Assembly: GCF_004402695.1 (NCBI RefSeq)
Contig: NZ_SOFL01000033.1
Coordinates: 1 to 64,000 of the forward strand
Direction of reading: 5' to 3'
Source: Cryobacterium adonitolivorans
GTDB taxonomy: Bacteria > Actinomycetota > Actinomycetes > Actinomycetales > Microbacteriaceae
Length of the DNA: 64,000 nt
Positions 40,593-49,854 of this stretch are shown piece after piece (the stretch's first letter is position 1; each line of letters starts with the position of its first letter). The notes under the pieces were generated by a model that saw nothing but the letters and a program-made list of their open reading frames with translations, searched no databases and was not told the origin of the DNA. Both the position numbers and the translations under genes were made by a program.

Positions 40593-41909
40593 CTACTCGG
40601 TGATGCGCTCCACCTTTCCCACCAGGAAGACGTAGGAGCAGATGCCCGCGGCGGTGATGACGGTCATGTACACGAAGGCAGGAGCGAAGTCTGTCTTCGA
40701 CACCAGCAGTCCGATCACGATCGGGGTGGCAATTGCCGAGAGGTTGCCGATGAAGTTGAACATGCCACCGGTCAGGCCCATCAGCCGTGCCGGAGCCATC
40801 GCCGACACCAGCGACCAGGTGATCGACGCGAGCCCGTTGCCGAAGAACGCGATGCACATGAACATCACGACCAGGGTGGTGTCGTTCGTGAAGTTCGCAC
40901 CGATCATCGTCATCGACAGGAGCAGCCCGGTGATGATGGGCAGCTTCCTGGCCGTACCGAGACTGAACCCACGCTTGACGAGGTTGTCCGAGAGCACTCC
41001 GCCGAGGAGCACACCCACGAGCGCGGCCAGGAATGGCAGCGACACGAGGAACCCGCTCTTGATGTAGTCCATCCCGCGGTAGTTCACGAGGTAGCTCGGG
41101 AACCAGGTGAGGAAGAACCACAGCGTGGAGGTCAGGCAGAACTGGCCGAGGTAGATACCCCAGAGCTTGCGGCGACGCAGCACGATGAGCATGTCCACCC
41201 AGGAGATCTTCTGCCGCCCCTTGCGCACGGGTGGCACGTCGACAAGCCCGCCACCATCGCGGATGTAGTCGACCTCGGCGGCGTTGGCCCGCTTGGAGTC
41301 CTTCGGGTCGCGGTACACCAGGTACCAGACCACACCCCACACCAGGCCGATGGCTCCGGTGAGCACGAACACCCAGTGCCAGCTGAGCGCGTGCTGCAGC
41401 CAGGTGAGTACCGGGGTGAGAATCGCCAGGCCGATGAACTGACCGGATGTATAGAACCCGATCGCCGAGGCACGTTCCCTCTCAGGGAACCACCGCGTCG
41501 CCACCTTGTTGTTGATCGGGTAGGCGGGGGCCTCGAAGACACCCACCGCCATCCGCAGGATGATGAGCGCCGCGAAGCTGCCCACCATGCCCATGAAGAT
41601 CGTGGCGAGGGACCACAACACCAGGCACGCCGGGTACAACAGGCGCGGGTGCACCCGGTCGACGAGCCATCCGCCCGGCAACTGCAGAGCGGCATACGTC
41701 CAGCCGAAGGCCGACAGCAGGAGGCCCTGCTGGGCGGTGTCGAGCCCGAACTGTTCGGAGATCAGCGGCGCCGCCACGGAGAGGTTTGCCCGGTCCATGT
41801 AGTTGATCACCACGGTGACGAAGAGCATCACCGCGATCACATAGCGGGCCTTTGTGGAGCCGGCCGCAGCCATCCGCTCTGACGGACGGGATTTCACTGA
41901 GTTTGTCAT
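40593..41909 (-). CDS. MFS galactonate/hexonate transporter, DgoT-like
   Basis: A 438-residue 12-helix transporter of the anion:cation symporter family. The start ATG 41909 lies 4 bases after the dgoD stop. The family signature is visible in INYMDRANLSVAAPLISEQF, LQLPGGWLVDRVHPRLLYP and FPERERASAIGFYTSGQFIG. In E. coli the relatives DgoT, GudP and ExuT take up galactonate, glucarate or hexuronates with protons. As the last gene of an operon with dgoD and dgoKA, D-galactonate is the natural substrate. A terminator hairpin follows. Confidence 0.88.
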   Translation of the reverse strand: MTNSVKSRPSERMAAAGSTKARYVIAVMLFVTVVINYMDRANLSVAAPLISEQFGLDTAQQGLLLSAFGWTYAALQLPGGWLVDRVHPRLLYPACLVLWSLATIFMGMVGSFAALIILRMAVGVFEAPAYPINNKVATRWFPERERASAIGFYTSGQFIGLAILTPVLTWLQHALSWHWVFVLTGAIGLVWGVVWYLVYRDPKDSKRANAAEVDYIRDGGGLVDVPPVRKGRQKISWVDMLIVLRRRKLWGIYLGQFCLTSTLWFFLTWFPSYLVNYRGMDYIKSGFLVSLPFLAALVGVLLGGVLSDNLVKRGFSLGTARKLPIITGLLLSMTMIGANFTNDTTLVVMFMCIAFFGNGLASITWSLVSAMAPARLMGLTGGMFNFIGNLSAIATPIVIGLLVSKTDFAPAFVYMTVITAAGICSYVFLVGKVERITE

Positions 41910-41913
41910 CGGT

Positions 41914-43062
41914 TTACCACTCCGCGAAGGAGCCGTCGGCGTGACGCCACACCGGGTTGCGCCAGCGAGCACCTTCCTTGGCGCGCTCGATGACGTATTC
42001 CTCATTCACTTCAATGCCGAGGCCCGGCCCATCGGGAATGGTGACCATGCCGTCGTTGTAGGCGAACACGGAGGGGTCCACGACGTAGTCGAGAAGGTCG
42101 TTGGACTTGTTGTAGTGGATGCCCAGGCTCTGCTCCTGGATGAACGCGTTGTAGAGGTTCGCGTCCAATTGCAGGCAGGCGGCGAGGGCGATCGGGCCCA
42201 ACGGACAGTGCAACGCCACGGCGACGTCGTAGGCCTCGGCCATCGCAGCAATCTTGCGGGTCTCCGTGATGCCACCGCAGTGGGACGGGTCGGGCTGGAT
42301 GATGTCCACCGCGCCGCTGGAAATGATGTCCTTGAAGTCCCAGCGGGAGAACAGGCGTTCGCCGAGGGCAATGGGCGTCGGGGTGTTGCGCATGACATCG
42401 AGAAGGCTGCTCACGTTCTCGCTCAGAACCGGCTCCTCGATGAACATCAGCTTGTACGGCTCGAGTTCTTTGATGAGCACCTTCGCCATCGGCTTGTGCA
42501 CGCGCCCGTGGAAGTCCACGCCGATGCCGACGTTGGTTCCCACGGCCTCCCTCACGGCGGTCACGTTGGCGATGCACTTTTCGACCTTGTCCCAGGTGTC
42601 GATGAACTGCAGTTCTTCGGTGCCGTTCATTTTCACGGCGGTGAAGCCGCGGTCGACCGCATCCCGTGCGGCGGCCGCCGTGTCAGACGGCCGGTCGCCG
42701 CCGATCCAGGAGTACACGCGGATCTTGTCGCGCACCTTGCCACCGAGCAGCTCGTGCACGGGCACGCCGAGGGCCTTGCCCTTGATGTCCCACAGGGCCT
42801 GGTCGATGCCGGCGAGTGCGCTCATGTGGATACCGCCACCACGGTAGAAGCCGGCGCGGTACAGCACGGTCCAGATGTCTTCGATGTTGCGCGGATCCCT
42901 GCCGATGACATAGTCGGAGAGCTCTTCCACGGCTGCTGCGACGGTGGCCGCTCGACCCTCCAGGACGGGTTCGCCCCACCCGACGATTCCTTCGTCGGTC
43001 TCAATCTTCAGAAAGAGCCATCTCGGCTGAACCGAGTAGGTGGTGAGTTTGGTGATCTTCAT
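41914..43062 (-). CDS. dgoD: D-galactonate dehydratase
   Basis: A 382-residue enolase-superfamily enzyme, the same length as E. coli DgoD. The ATG at 43062 overlaps the dgoKA stop (ATGA). Metal ligands are in [21 protein letters not shown] and [10 protein letters not shown]; the base His is in VALHCPLGP and the partner Asp in [12 protein letters not shown]. These match the mandelate-racemase group, and the GDFHGR-like [11 protein letters not shown] is the DgoD signature. It removes water from D-galactonate to give 2-keto-3-deoxygalactonate, the substrate of the adjacent fused kinase-aldolase. Confidence 0.95.
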   Translation of the reverse strand: MKITKLTTYSVQPRWLFLKIETDEGIVGWGEPVLEGRAATVAAAVEELSDYVIGRDPRNIEDIWTVLYRAGFYRGGGIHMSALAGIDQALWDIKGKALGVPVHELLGGKVRDKIRVYSWIGGDRPSDTAAAARDAVDRGFTAVKMNGTEELQFIDTWDKVEKCIANVTAVREAVGTNVGIGVDFHGRVHKPMAKVLIKELEPYKLMFIEEPVLSENVSSLLDVMRNTPTPIALGERLFSRWDFKDIISSGAVDIIQPDPSHCGGITETRKIAAMAEAYDVAVALHCPLGPIALAACLQLDANLYNAFIQEQSLGIHYNKSNDLLDYVVDPSVFAYNDGMVTIPDGPGLGIEVNEEYVIERAKEGARWRNPVWRHADGSFAEW

Positions 43063-44786
43063 TCTGACTTCCTTGTCGAGTCGAGCGCAGATGTCCAGGC
43101 TGCCATCATGGCGACAGCACGCTGGCGAAGGTCCTCGACAGCGATGCCTGGTTTGTACAGTGACGAGCCGATCCCAAAGCCGGTTGCTCCGGCGGACATC
43201 CACTCGCCGATATTGGCGGCGTCGACGCCACCTACCGGGATGAGATCGATGTGCTTGGGTACGACTGCAGTCCAGGCTTTGAGCCCGTTGATCCCCACTT
43301 GGTCTGCGGGGAAGATTTTGACGCTGGTGGCGCCGGCGCCGATCGCGGCGAACGCGTCGCTCGGTGTGGCGGCGCCCGGGAAGCTCAGCATGCCCAGGCG
43401 CACCGTTTCGGCGATGACAGCGGTATCGGTGTTGGGAGACACGATGATCTGCGCTCCGGCATCATGGCACTGCCGCACCTGTTCAACAGTGAGGACCGTG
43501 CCGGCCCCGACCAGGCAGTTCGCGGGCAGCGCCTTTTTCAGTGCGCTGATGGTCGGGAGTGGGTCGGGGGAGTTGAGCGGAACCTCCAGCGTTCGGAAGC
43601 CGGCCTCGTAGAGGCATTCGCCGACGGAGACGGCGTCGGAGACGGTGAGCCCGCGAAGGATGGCGATCAGGCCGATTTCGGCGCGGGGCGTAACGCTGGA
43701 TGCTTCTGTCAATTTCCTGGCTCTCGGTAGGTGGGTGGTGCGGAGCGGCGCACTGGCCGTGGGCGAAGCGGGGGAGTCCGGTGACGCGTGACGAGACGGG
43801 TCGTGTTGCCGAACCAGCCCCGCCGCGACGGCGATCCGCCACATTCCGGTGGCGGCCGAATCGCTGACCTCGCGCGGAGTGGGTAGAGCGAACTTGACCA
43901 GCGCACGCCGATAGCGTTCGCTGAGTTCCGCCTCGCCGCAGATGAGAACCTCGTCGACGTGGACGCCCTGCCACAGCGGCGCGGCCGCGGCCACCTCGTC
44001 GCCGATCAACAGGCCGGAGAGGTAGTCCTCGACCTGGTCGGCGGCGAGCCCGCCGGTCATGGCGAAGGTGCGGGCGGAAAACGCCGTGGCCAGAATTCCC
44101 CCGCCACTTGCCGCCGACGCGGCAACATCCAGGCCCTTGTCGAACGCGTCCCAGTCGGTCTCCCCGGAGGTCGACGCCAGTTGGGACAGGGTGCTTTCGG
44201 TCGAGAGCAGGGCGAAAAACTCACCCGTCATAAACGTCTTGAACGCCGTGACCGTAGTGCCGGCAACGCGCACCCACTTCGAGTGCGTGCCCGGCAGAAG
44301 CACTATGCGGTCCAGTCCGGCGTTGTCGACCCCGGCAGCGACACCCAGTGCGCCCAGTACCTGGGTCTCCTCGCCGCGGATCACGTCGGGCACAGCCTGG
44401 TCGGCGATCAGGCCGGGGATGATGTGAACCAGCGAGCCGTCCCGCGTGGCCACCCTCGTCATGACGAACGTGCTCGCGACGAGGTCAACCGGGAGCGAAC
44501 GGTAGGGAGTTTCCACCCATCCGCGGTTGCTGCCCACCATGCCGCAGGCAATGACCGGGAGCTTCGGCGAGAGGTCGAGCCAGTCCCCGCAGAGCTGCTC
44601 GAAAGCCCGCTCAAAGGCCTGGGTTCGCGGCGTCCCGGCGGATGCGGCGGAGGCGGTGAGCGCCTTCACACCAGACTGTTGGCGACGTTCCGCCAGGACT
44701 GCGCCGTCATCACCCAGCAGGAACGCCCGGCACGAGGTTGTACCCCAGTCCAGCGCAATCAGTCGTGCGCGGCTTTGACTCGTCAT
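43059..44786 (-). CDS. dgoK-dgoA: Fused 2-keto-3-deoxygalactonokinase / KDPGal aldolase
   Basis: A 575-residue fusion (ATG 44786 after GAGGGAA). Residues ~1-330 are Dgo[38 protein letters not shown] and [13 protein letters not shown]. Residues ~367-575 are DgoA, a 209-residue aldolase: [19 protein letters not shown] with its Glu, VGAGTVL and the Schiff-base Lys490 in SVKIFPAD. A Ser/Pro/Ala-rich linker of ~35 residues joins them. The two steps, phosphorylation and cleavage to pyruvate plus glyceraldehyde 3-phosphate, are consecutive, so the fusion could help hand over the intermediate. In E. coli these are separate genes. Confidence 0.93.
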   Translation of the reverse strand: MTSQSRARLIALDWGTTSCRAFLLGDDGAVLAERRQQSGVKALTASAASAGTPRTQAFERAFEQLCGDWLDLSPKLPVIACGMVGSNRGWVETPYRSLPVDLVASTFVMTRVATRDGSLVHIIPGLIADQAVPDVIRGEETQVLGALGVAAGVDNAGLDRIVLLPGTHSKWVRVAGTTVTAFKTFMTGEFFALLSTESTLSQLASTSGETDWDAFDKGLDVAASAASGGGILATAFSARTFAMTGGLAADQVEDYLSGLLIGDEVAAAAPLWQGVHVDEVLICGEAELSERYRRALVKFALPTPREVSDSAATGMWRIAVAAGLVRQHDPSRHASPDSPASPTASAPLRTTHLPRARKLTEASSVTPRAEIGLIAILRGLTVSDAVSVGECLYEAGFRTLEVPLNSPDPLPTISALKKALPANCLVGAGTVLTVEQVRQCHDAGAQIIVSPNTDTAVIAETVRLGMLSFPGAATPSDAFAAIGAGATSVKIFPADQVGINGLKAWTAVVPKHIDLIPVGGVDAANIGEWMSAGATGFGIGSSLYKPGIAVEDLRQRAVAMMAAWTSALDSTRKSE

Positions 44787-44856
44787 TGATTCGTGTTCCC
44801 TCAGGTTCGGTTCGCGGTGATGCTGCTTCCGCTCTCGCACATCACACTGGACCGCC

Positions 44857-44895
44857 TATCCCAATATCTCAAATGACGTTCCATATATCGGGATA
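44857..44895. promoter_or_regulatory. Inverted repeat in the dgo/iclR divergent promoter
   Basis: TATCCCAATAT (44857-44867) and ATATCGGGATA (44885-44895) are inverse copies with one mismatch, 28 bases centre to centre. They lie between the divergent dgoKA and IclR genes. The AT-rich half-sites stand out in this GC-rich region and suit an IclR tetramer binding two dimer sites. Confidence 0.55.
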
Positions 44896-44926
44896 GACTG
44901 AGGGTTCACCGAGCAGAGGCGTGCGC

Positions 44927-45727
44927 ATGAGCGAACTGGAAATCACGGATCGACCCGGTCTGCCGACCCCACCACCCGGAACCCAGACGCTCGCCCGCGG
45001 GCTGGAGATCATCCGCGCCATCAGCAACGGCGCGACGGATCTCAAGTCGGTCTGCGAAGCCACCGGGCTCGGCCGCAGCACCGCACACCGGCTCGTTCAG
45101 CTACTGCAGCAGTTCGGGTATGTGCGCAGCGCCCTTGGCGCGGACTACTGCCTCGGGCCCACCTTGATAGAGCTCGGTTTCCAGGCCCTGTACCAAAGCC
45201 CGGCGTCGGCCGTGGCACGACCGTACCTGGAACTGTTGTCCCGAAAGTACCTCGACACCGTTCACCTCGCCATCGAGGAAGACGGGCAGGTGCTCTACGT
45301 CGACAAGATCTCCGGCTCCCGCGGCGCAGAGATGCGTTCGCGGATCGGGTATCGAATGCCACTCACCCAGACCGGAATTGGCAAGGCACTCCTCCTCGAC
45401 GAACCCGGCAGATGGAGTAGCGTCTTCGACAGCGAACATCACGCCCTGGACACGCCGCCCGAGGTCAAGGCGCTCTTCCTGGAACGGATGGCGGGCTACG
45501 CCCTGGTTGGAACCACCCTGGACCTTGAGGAGAACGAACCCGGCATCCGCTGTGTCGCCGCACCCGTGCGCAACGGCAGCGGAGCCGTCGTCGCGGCGAT
45601 CAGCATCTCGGCCATCACCCCCTACATGCCGCTGGAGCGCATGAGCGCGCTCCAGCCGGTGATGAAGCAGGCAGCCGCTGAGATCTCCAAGAAGCTCGGC
45701 TACTCCGGCGCTGGTGCGACCAACTGA
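44927..45727 (+). CDS. IclR-family regulator of galactonate genes
   Basis: A 266-residue regulator. ATG 44927 is chosen; a GTG six bases upstream is possible. The helix-turn-helix is in KSVCEATGLGRSTAHRLVQLLQQFGYV, and the effector domain carries LAIEEDGQVLYVDKISG, YRMPLTQTGIGKALLL and CVAAPVRNGSGAVVAAISIS. It is divergent from the dgoKA-dgoD-MFS operon with an inverted repeat in between. E. coli uses a GntR-family DgoR instead, so regulator replacement is seen here. The effector is probably galactonate or its keto-deoxy product. Confidence 0.9.
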   Translation: MSELEITDRPGLPTPPPGTQTLARGLEIIRAISNGATDLKSVCEATGLGRSTAHRLVQLLQQFGYVRSALGADYCLGPTLIELGFQALYQSPASAVARPYLELLSRKYLDTVHLAIEEDGQVLYVDKISGSRGAEMRSRIGYRMPLTQTGIGKALLLDEPGRWSSVFDSEHHALDTPPEVKALFLERMAGYALVGTTLDLEENEPGIRCVAAPVRNGSGAVVAAISISAITPYMPLERMSALQPVMKQAAAEISKKLGYSGAGATN

Positions 45728-45999
45728 GCCTTTGAGACGTGGGGCCGGCGCCCCGACCTGCCCGCTACCCCGAGCCTCCCGCCACCCCGACCAGCCCCAC
45801 CGGCATCCCGTCCGCCCGATACGCGGTGCGCGGGTCAGGCGCCGCACTGTTCGCCCGCATGGATGCCCTCTCAGACACGCGAAGGCGGCCCTGCGGTCAC
45901 CTCAATCCGCTGATGCAACCACACGACCGCTCTCGCGAGCATCCACCACCAGCGGGAACACCCACCACGGCTACTCGTTGCACTGACCGGACACGTCGT

Positions 46000-46740
46000 T
46001 CACTCGGTTCGAGAAGCCGCTGACTGAATGGCCTTGGCGAGGTCGCCGGGACGGCTCCACATAGGCCAATGGCCCGTTGGGAGGTCAATGACGTCGACGT
46101 GCTCGAGGTTCGCGACTTCGCCGAACATGGCATTGCCTGCTCGGGCCAGCTCCAGCACCTGCGCGCTCGGGATCGAGCAGCACACCAGGGTGGTTCGCAC
46201 CGTGTGCCGGGCGTCGTTTGTGAGCTCGACGGGCTGACGAAGCACGGGGCCGGGCTCAGGGACCGCCCGGGCCCGGAAGCGTTCGAGGACCTCTGCGCTC
46301 AGCCCTTCGAGGCTCGCCTGCTGGGCGAGAACGTCAAAGGGCGGCAGCGGAAGCTCCTCCACCTCCTCCGGGAGGTCTGGGGCGTAGACGCTTCCCGGGG
46401 CCACTGGGCCGGAGTCGACCCACACCACCCGACGGACAAGCTCAGGGTGCCGGTCAAGGACGAGGCTGACGGGGGCGTTTGCCCCACTGTGGGCGACTAT
46501 GATCGCGGGCTGATCCTCGGACTCCCTGAGTCGAGCGATGACGTCCAGGATCGCTGCGGCTTGATCGTCGAGAGTCTTCGCCGCCCCCTCAGGATCGTCC
46601 CCGTCGAGACCGGGCAGAGTGATCGCGATTGCCCGAGAGCGGTCGGTTTTCAGGTGTTCGAGGACTTCATCCCACGCCCAAGCGCCCAGCCAGTGGCCGG
46701 CGATGAGAATGATGGTGGGGCTGCTCGTTGTAGTTGTCAT
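46000..46740 (-). CDS. Alpha/beta-hydrolase fold protein
   Basis: A 246-residue soluble hydrolase. ILIAGHWLGAWAWDEVL is the oxyanion start, IVAHSGANAPVSLVL the nucleophile elbow (Ser in HSGAN), and DLPTGHWPMWSRP the catalytic His. These features match the methylesterase/salicylate-esterase-like group. The gene is divergent from a WYL-domain regulator, 73 bases apart. That region has the direct repeat TGTCACTA at 46740-46747 and 46775-46782, a candidate site for the regulator. The substrate is unknown. Confidence 0.85.
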   Translation of the reverse strand: MTTTTSSPTIILIAGHWLGAWAWDEVLEHLKTDRSRAIAITLPGLDGDDPEGAAKTLDDQAAAILDVIARLRESEDQPAIIVAHSGANAPVSLVLDRHPELVRRVVWVDSGPVAPGSVYAPDLPEEVEELPLPPFDVLAQQASLEGLSAEVLERFRARAVPEPGPVLRQPVELTNDARHTVRTTLVCCSIPSAQVLELARAGNAMFGEVANLEHVDVIDLPTGHWPMWSRPGDLAKAIQSAASRTE

Positions 46741-46813
46741 GTCACTACCTTCGTAGGCGCTACGGGCAGGTGTGTGTCACTATTTGTGTCATGAATTTGC
46801 TGCGGGCTGAACG

Positions 46814-47509
46814 GTGAAGCGAACAGAACGACTCCATGCGTTGTCCGAGATGCTACGCCGCAACGGATCGCGGGGTTGCTCCGCCGAGCGGCTGGCGAGA
46901 GAGTTCGGCGTGTCCGTGCGCACAGTCAAGAGAGACCTCGCGGCGTTAGAGAACAGCGGTGCGCCTCTCTGGTCGCGCCCAGGTCCGGGCGGTGGCTACG
47001 GGATGGCCGTGGGCGCGTCCCTGCCTCCTGTCAGCCTGTCTCCTGCGCAGGCCGTGGCGCTCATGGCGGCCGTGTCCGCCGCGTCTGATGCCCCGTACGC
47101 AGATCTGGCCGCAGCTGGCGTCCAGAAGATTCTGGACGTCCTCGATCCCCGAACCCGAGGACGAGCCGACGAGTTGGCCCGGCGAGTCTGGGTCAACGCG
47201 TCTCCCTCCTCTTCACGAGCAATCAGATCTGCACTGGAGGAGGCGATGGTCGAGCAGCGAGTACTCCGTCTTCGCTACACATCGGGAGATGGGACCACGA
47301 CCGCACGCGACGTCGAACCCGTGCTCTTCGCTTCCACGAACGGCCAGTGGTACCTGGTCGGGTGGTGCCGACTGCGCGACGCAATGCGATGGTTCATGGT
47401 GTCGCGCATCGAGCGGGCCAGCGTAACCAAGACGGCCTGCGGCGGCCATACCATCCATGAGGTCGGAGAACCCCCGGCGAACGCCAGACCAGTGCACAGC
47501 CGGGGCTGA
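46814..47509 (+). CDS. HTH and WYL-domain transcriptional regulator
   Basis: A 231-residue regulator of the YafY/PafC type. An HTH_11 domain (SAERLAREFGVSVRTVKRDLAAL, residues ~20-45) with a wing GGGYGMAVG is followed by a middle region and a shortened WYL domain (LEEAMVEQRVLRLRY, then GQWYLVGWCRLRDAMRWFMVSRI). The length is short for the family, which usually reaches 310-330, so the C-terminal WCX part is missing. The start is GTG. It probably controls the divergent alpha/beta hydrolase. WYL domains sense ligands, including nucleotides or DNA ends. Confidence 0.85.
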   Translation: MKRTERLHALSEMLRRNGSRGCSAERLAREFGVSVRTVKRDLAALENSGAPLWSRPGPGGGYGMAVGASLPPVSLSPAQAVALMAAVSAASDAPYADLAAAGVQKILDVLDPRTRGRADELARRVWVNASPSSSRAIRSALEEAMVEQRVLRLRYTSGDGTTTARDVEPVLFASTNGQWYLVGWCRLRDAMRWFMVSRIERASVTKTACGGHTIHEVGEPPANARPVHSRG

Positions 47510-47671
47510 GCGAAGAGGGAGCCACACGAGGTGCACCGAAGTCCCCACCCCGGGCGATGCGTCCAGGAGCGTTGTCAGCCCCACTCAGCCGGGAGGAGAG
47601 TCGGCAGGATTGTCGCGTATCGGAGCAGGAACGTGCGCTCGTCAAGGTGCTTGCGGCGGAGCCATCCCGTG

Positions 47672-48295
47672 TCAGCTGGTGGCTGCGTTCTGCACGGCCG
47701 TGAACTTCATCCGCCAGTTCGTCTCCCAGGTCGAACCATCGTCGTTCGAGAACGCCTGTTCCCAGGTCGGATGCGTACCCGTGGCGTCCCAGATGAAACG
47801 AACCCGAATGGGCACATCATTCAGCACATCTGACGCCACGAAGGTACCGATGCCGTCCCGGAACGCCCCGCGCACCGGCGTATCCAGCTGCGTCGGGTTC
47901 CGGCCGTCCAGCCACCAGATGCTCCACTCGTCGTCAGCGACGGAGTAGGACCGCAGCGCCACCGCATGAAAGTCACCCGAGGGATGCTTGAGGAGGTTGT
48001 CTTCGAGGTTGCCGTGGCCGCCGAGGATCTTGCTCGTGGAGGAGAGCCCCTCGAATGCCGTCCACGTGTCGGCGCCGGCGAAGATCCCGTCCAGGCGTTC
48101 GTGATGAACGGTCCAGTCGCCGATGATGAAGTCGAAATCGGCCGGCGCGGGGTGCGAAGCGGTGGAGGAGATAGGCAGTTCCTTCGGTCGGTGGCACAGA
48201 ACCCGGGCAGGTCGACTGCACGATCGCCGGCTGCGACGAGCGGATGCTCGATGGAGACAACACTTCCAGCAGCGATGGTCCTTTCTTAAGGCCAC
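47672..48295 (-). CDS. DUF1579-like protein, start uncertain
   Basis: From about residue 48 the frame reads PADFDFIIGDWTVHHERLDG, then FEGLSSTSKILGGHGNLEDN, VALRSYSVADDEWSIWWLDGR and RVRFIWDATGTHPTWEQAFS. This is a lipocalin-like barrel of the DUF1579 kind, with a conserved GxW near the start. The first ~40 residues are Arg/Cys-rich and unlike protein, yet no ATG, GTG or TTG occurs in frame after the GTG at 48295 and before the domain. Either a rare start such as CTG is used, or the 5' end is damaged. No partner gene is evident. Confidence 0.65.
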   Translation of the reverse strand: MALRKDHRCWKCCLHRASARRSRRSCSRPARVLCHRPKELPISSTASHPAPADFDFIIGDWTVHHERLDGIFAGADTWTAFEGLSSTSKILGGHGNLEDNLLKHPSGDFHAVALRSYSVADDEWSIWWLDGRNPTQLDTPVRGAFRDGIGTFVASDVLNDVPIRVRFIWDATGTHPTWEQAFSNDDGSTWETNWRMKFTAVQNAATS

Positions 48296-48364
48296 TTGCG
48301 TAGAGGACCGTCGGACCGGTTCCAGTAACGCGTCGAAACCGCCTACATAGGCGAGACTTGCCTG

Positions 48365-49489
48365 ATGAACACCGAATTCTCGCTCGATGTGCCCCAGAAC
48401 GACGTCGATGAACTGCGCGACCGGCTCCGGCGCACCCGCTGGTCACCCGACTGGCCGGTCACCGGCTGGACCGCCGGCACCGACCAGACCGAACTGCGCC
48501 GCCTGGTCGAGTACTGGGCCGACGGCTTCGACTGGACCGCGCAGCAAACCAGCATCAACGCACTGCCCTGGCACCGCGCCACCATCGCCGGCACCCCGCT
48601 GAGCTATCTCCGCTTCGAGGCCGAGACCCCTGGCGCCCTGCCGTTGGTGCTCACCAACGGCTGGCCGAGCACCGCCCTGGAACTCGTCGATCTGGCCCGC
48701 CGCCTGGCCACCCCGTCCGAGCACGGGGGATCGGCGAAGGATGCGTTCACGGTCATCATCCCGGCCCTGCCCGGGTTCCCGTTCTCCCCGCAGCGCCCCA
48801 CCCATGCCGAGCAGACCCACGAGCTCTGGCATCGGCTCATGACCGAGGAGCTCGGCTTCGAGCGCTACGCCGCGCACGGCGGCGACCTGGGCGCCGGCAT
48901 CACGTCGCGGCTGGCGGAGGCGCACCCCGAAGCGGTGGTCGGCATCCACCTGCTCGCCGTGGCCGCGCCCGGTCACGCCGACCCAGCCACGTTCACCGCA
49001 GCCGAGCAGGCCTACCTGGGGGCGGCGCAGCAGTGGGTGGCCGACGAGGGTGGCTATCAGCACGAGCAGCAGACCCGTCCGCTCAGCCTCGCGCCGGCTC
49101 TCTCGGACTCGCCGGCCGGCCTGCTGGCCTGGATCGTGGAGAAGTACCGGGCCTGGAGCGACTGTGGCGGCAACCTGTCCACACGCTTCAGCGATGACTT
49201 CCTCCTGACCCAGGCGTCGCTGTACTGGTTCACCAACTCCATCTCCACCTCGTTCCGGCCGTACTGGGAGTTCGCCACCGGGCTCACCACTCGCGTGCGC
49301 CGAGTGGATGTGCCCACCGCTGTCGCCGTGTTCCCGCACGACCTCGCCCGGCCGCCGCGCAGCTGGGCCGAGCGCACCTACTCCGTGACCCAGTACACCG
49401 AGATGCCCCGCGGCGGTCACTTCGCTCCCTATGAGGAGCCCGAGCTGCTCGCCGTCGACTTGCGGGAGTTTCTCCGACCACTCCGGTAG
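48365..49489 (+). CDS. Epoxide hydrolase family protein
   Basis: A 374-residue alpha/beta hydrolase with the N-terminal EHN domain (DVDELRDRLRRTRW, residues ~12-110) of microsomal-type epoxide hydrolases. The WPST motif (LTNGWPSTALE) stands where HGWPGS is usual. The nucleophile Asp is in AHGGDLGAGI, the charge-relay His in MPRGGHFAPYEEP. It should hydrate a bulky epoxide to a diol in the cytoplasm, with no signal peptide visible. It is a single gene and ends in a relic zone (excalibur and GH51 pieces). Confidence 0.9.
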   Translation: MNTEFSLDVPQNDVDELRDRLRRTRWSPDWPVTGWTAGTDQTELRRLVEYWADGFDWTAQQTSINALPWHRATIAGTPLSYLRFEAETPGALPLVLTNGWPSTALELVDLARRLATPSEHGGSAKDAFTVIIPALPGFPFSPQRPTHAEQTHELWHRLMTEELGFERYAAHGGDLGAGITSRLAEAHPEAVVGIHLLAVAAPGHADPATFTAAEQAYLGAAQQWVADEGGYQHEQQTRPLSLAPALSDSPAGLLAWIVEKYRAWSDCGGNLSTRFSDDFLLTQASLYWFTNSISTSFRPYWEFATGLTTRVRRVDVPTAVAVFPHDLARPPRSWAERTYSVTQYTEMPRGGHFAPYEEPELLAVDLREFLRPLR

Positions 49490-49500
49490 TTGCCAGTTTC

Positions 49501-49563
49501 CACACGCGCTCCGACACCTGCGCCCTTGACCGCGATGGCGACGGAATCGCCTGCGACAGGTAG
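49501..49563 (+). pseudogene. Excalibur calcium-binding domain relic
   Basis: The plus strand reads HTRSDTCALDRDGDGIACDR and stops. CALDRDGDGIAC is the calcium-binding end of the excalibur domain found at the C-terminus of secreted actinobacterial nucleases and wall proteins. No upstream part of such a gene exists; the epoxide hydrolase ends 12 bases before. Confidence 0.65.
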
Positions 49564-49590
49564 AACCACCCCGCACGGTTCGTTGACCGG

Positions 49591-49854
49591 TTCCCACTCG
49601 CCGAAGGTCGGCATGGTCGAGCTCGACGAACCGCAGACCACCAGTTGCAGGTCCGGGTAGAAGGCGCGCATGGCCTTCGCGGTCCGGGCGGCGAGCTTGC
49701 CGTAGTCTTCGGCAGAGCAGTGCCCGATCTGCCACGGGCCGTCCATCTCGTTGCCGAGACACCACATCCGTACATCAAAGGGCTGCTCCTGCCCGTTCTG
49801 TCGACGCTGGTCGGCGAGCGCGGTGCCCCGAGCCAGGTTGGCGTACTCCAGCCG
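49591..49854 (-). pseudogene. GH51 alpha-L-arabinofuranosidase internal relic
   Basis: Directly after the GH1 stop, and in the same frame, the minus strand reads LEYANLARGTALADQRRQNG and DVRMWCLGNEMDGPWQIGH, then KLAARTAKAMRAFYPDLQLV and MPTFGEWE. This is the middle block of GH51 arabinofuranosidases, including the acid/base Glu of GNE. About 87 codons are left; the N-terminal half and the C-terminal half are gone. Confidence 0.8.

Noticed and set aside
40494..43611. Two overlapping long plus-strand frames opposite the galactonate operon
   Set aside because: Both are His/Gly/Arg-rich complements of the MFS, dgoD and dgoKA genes. High GC in third codon positions opens such frames.
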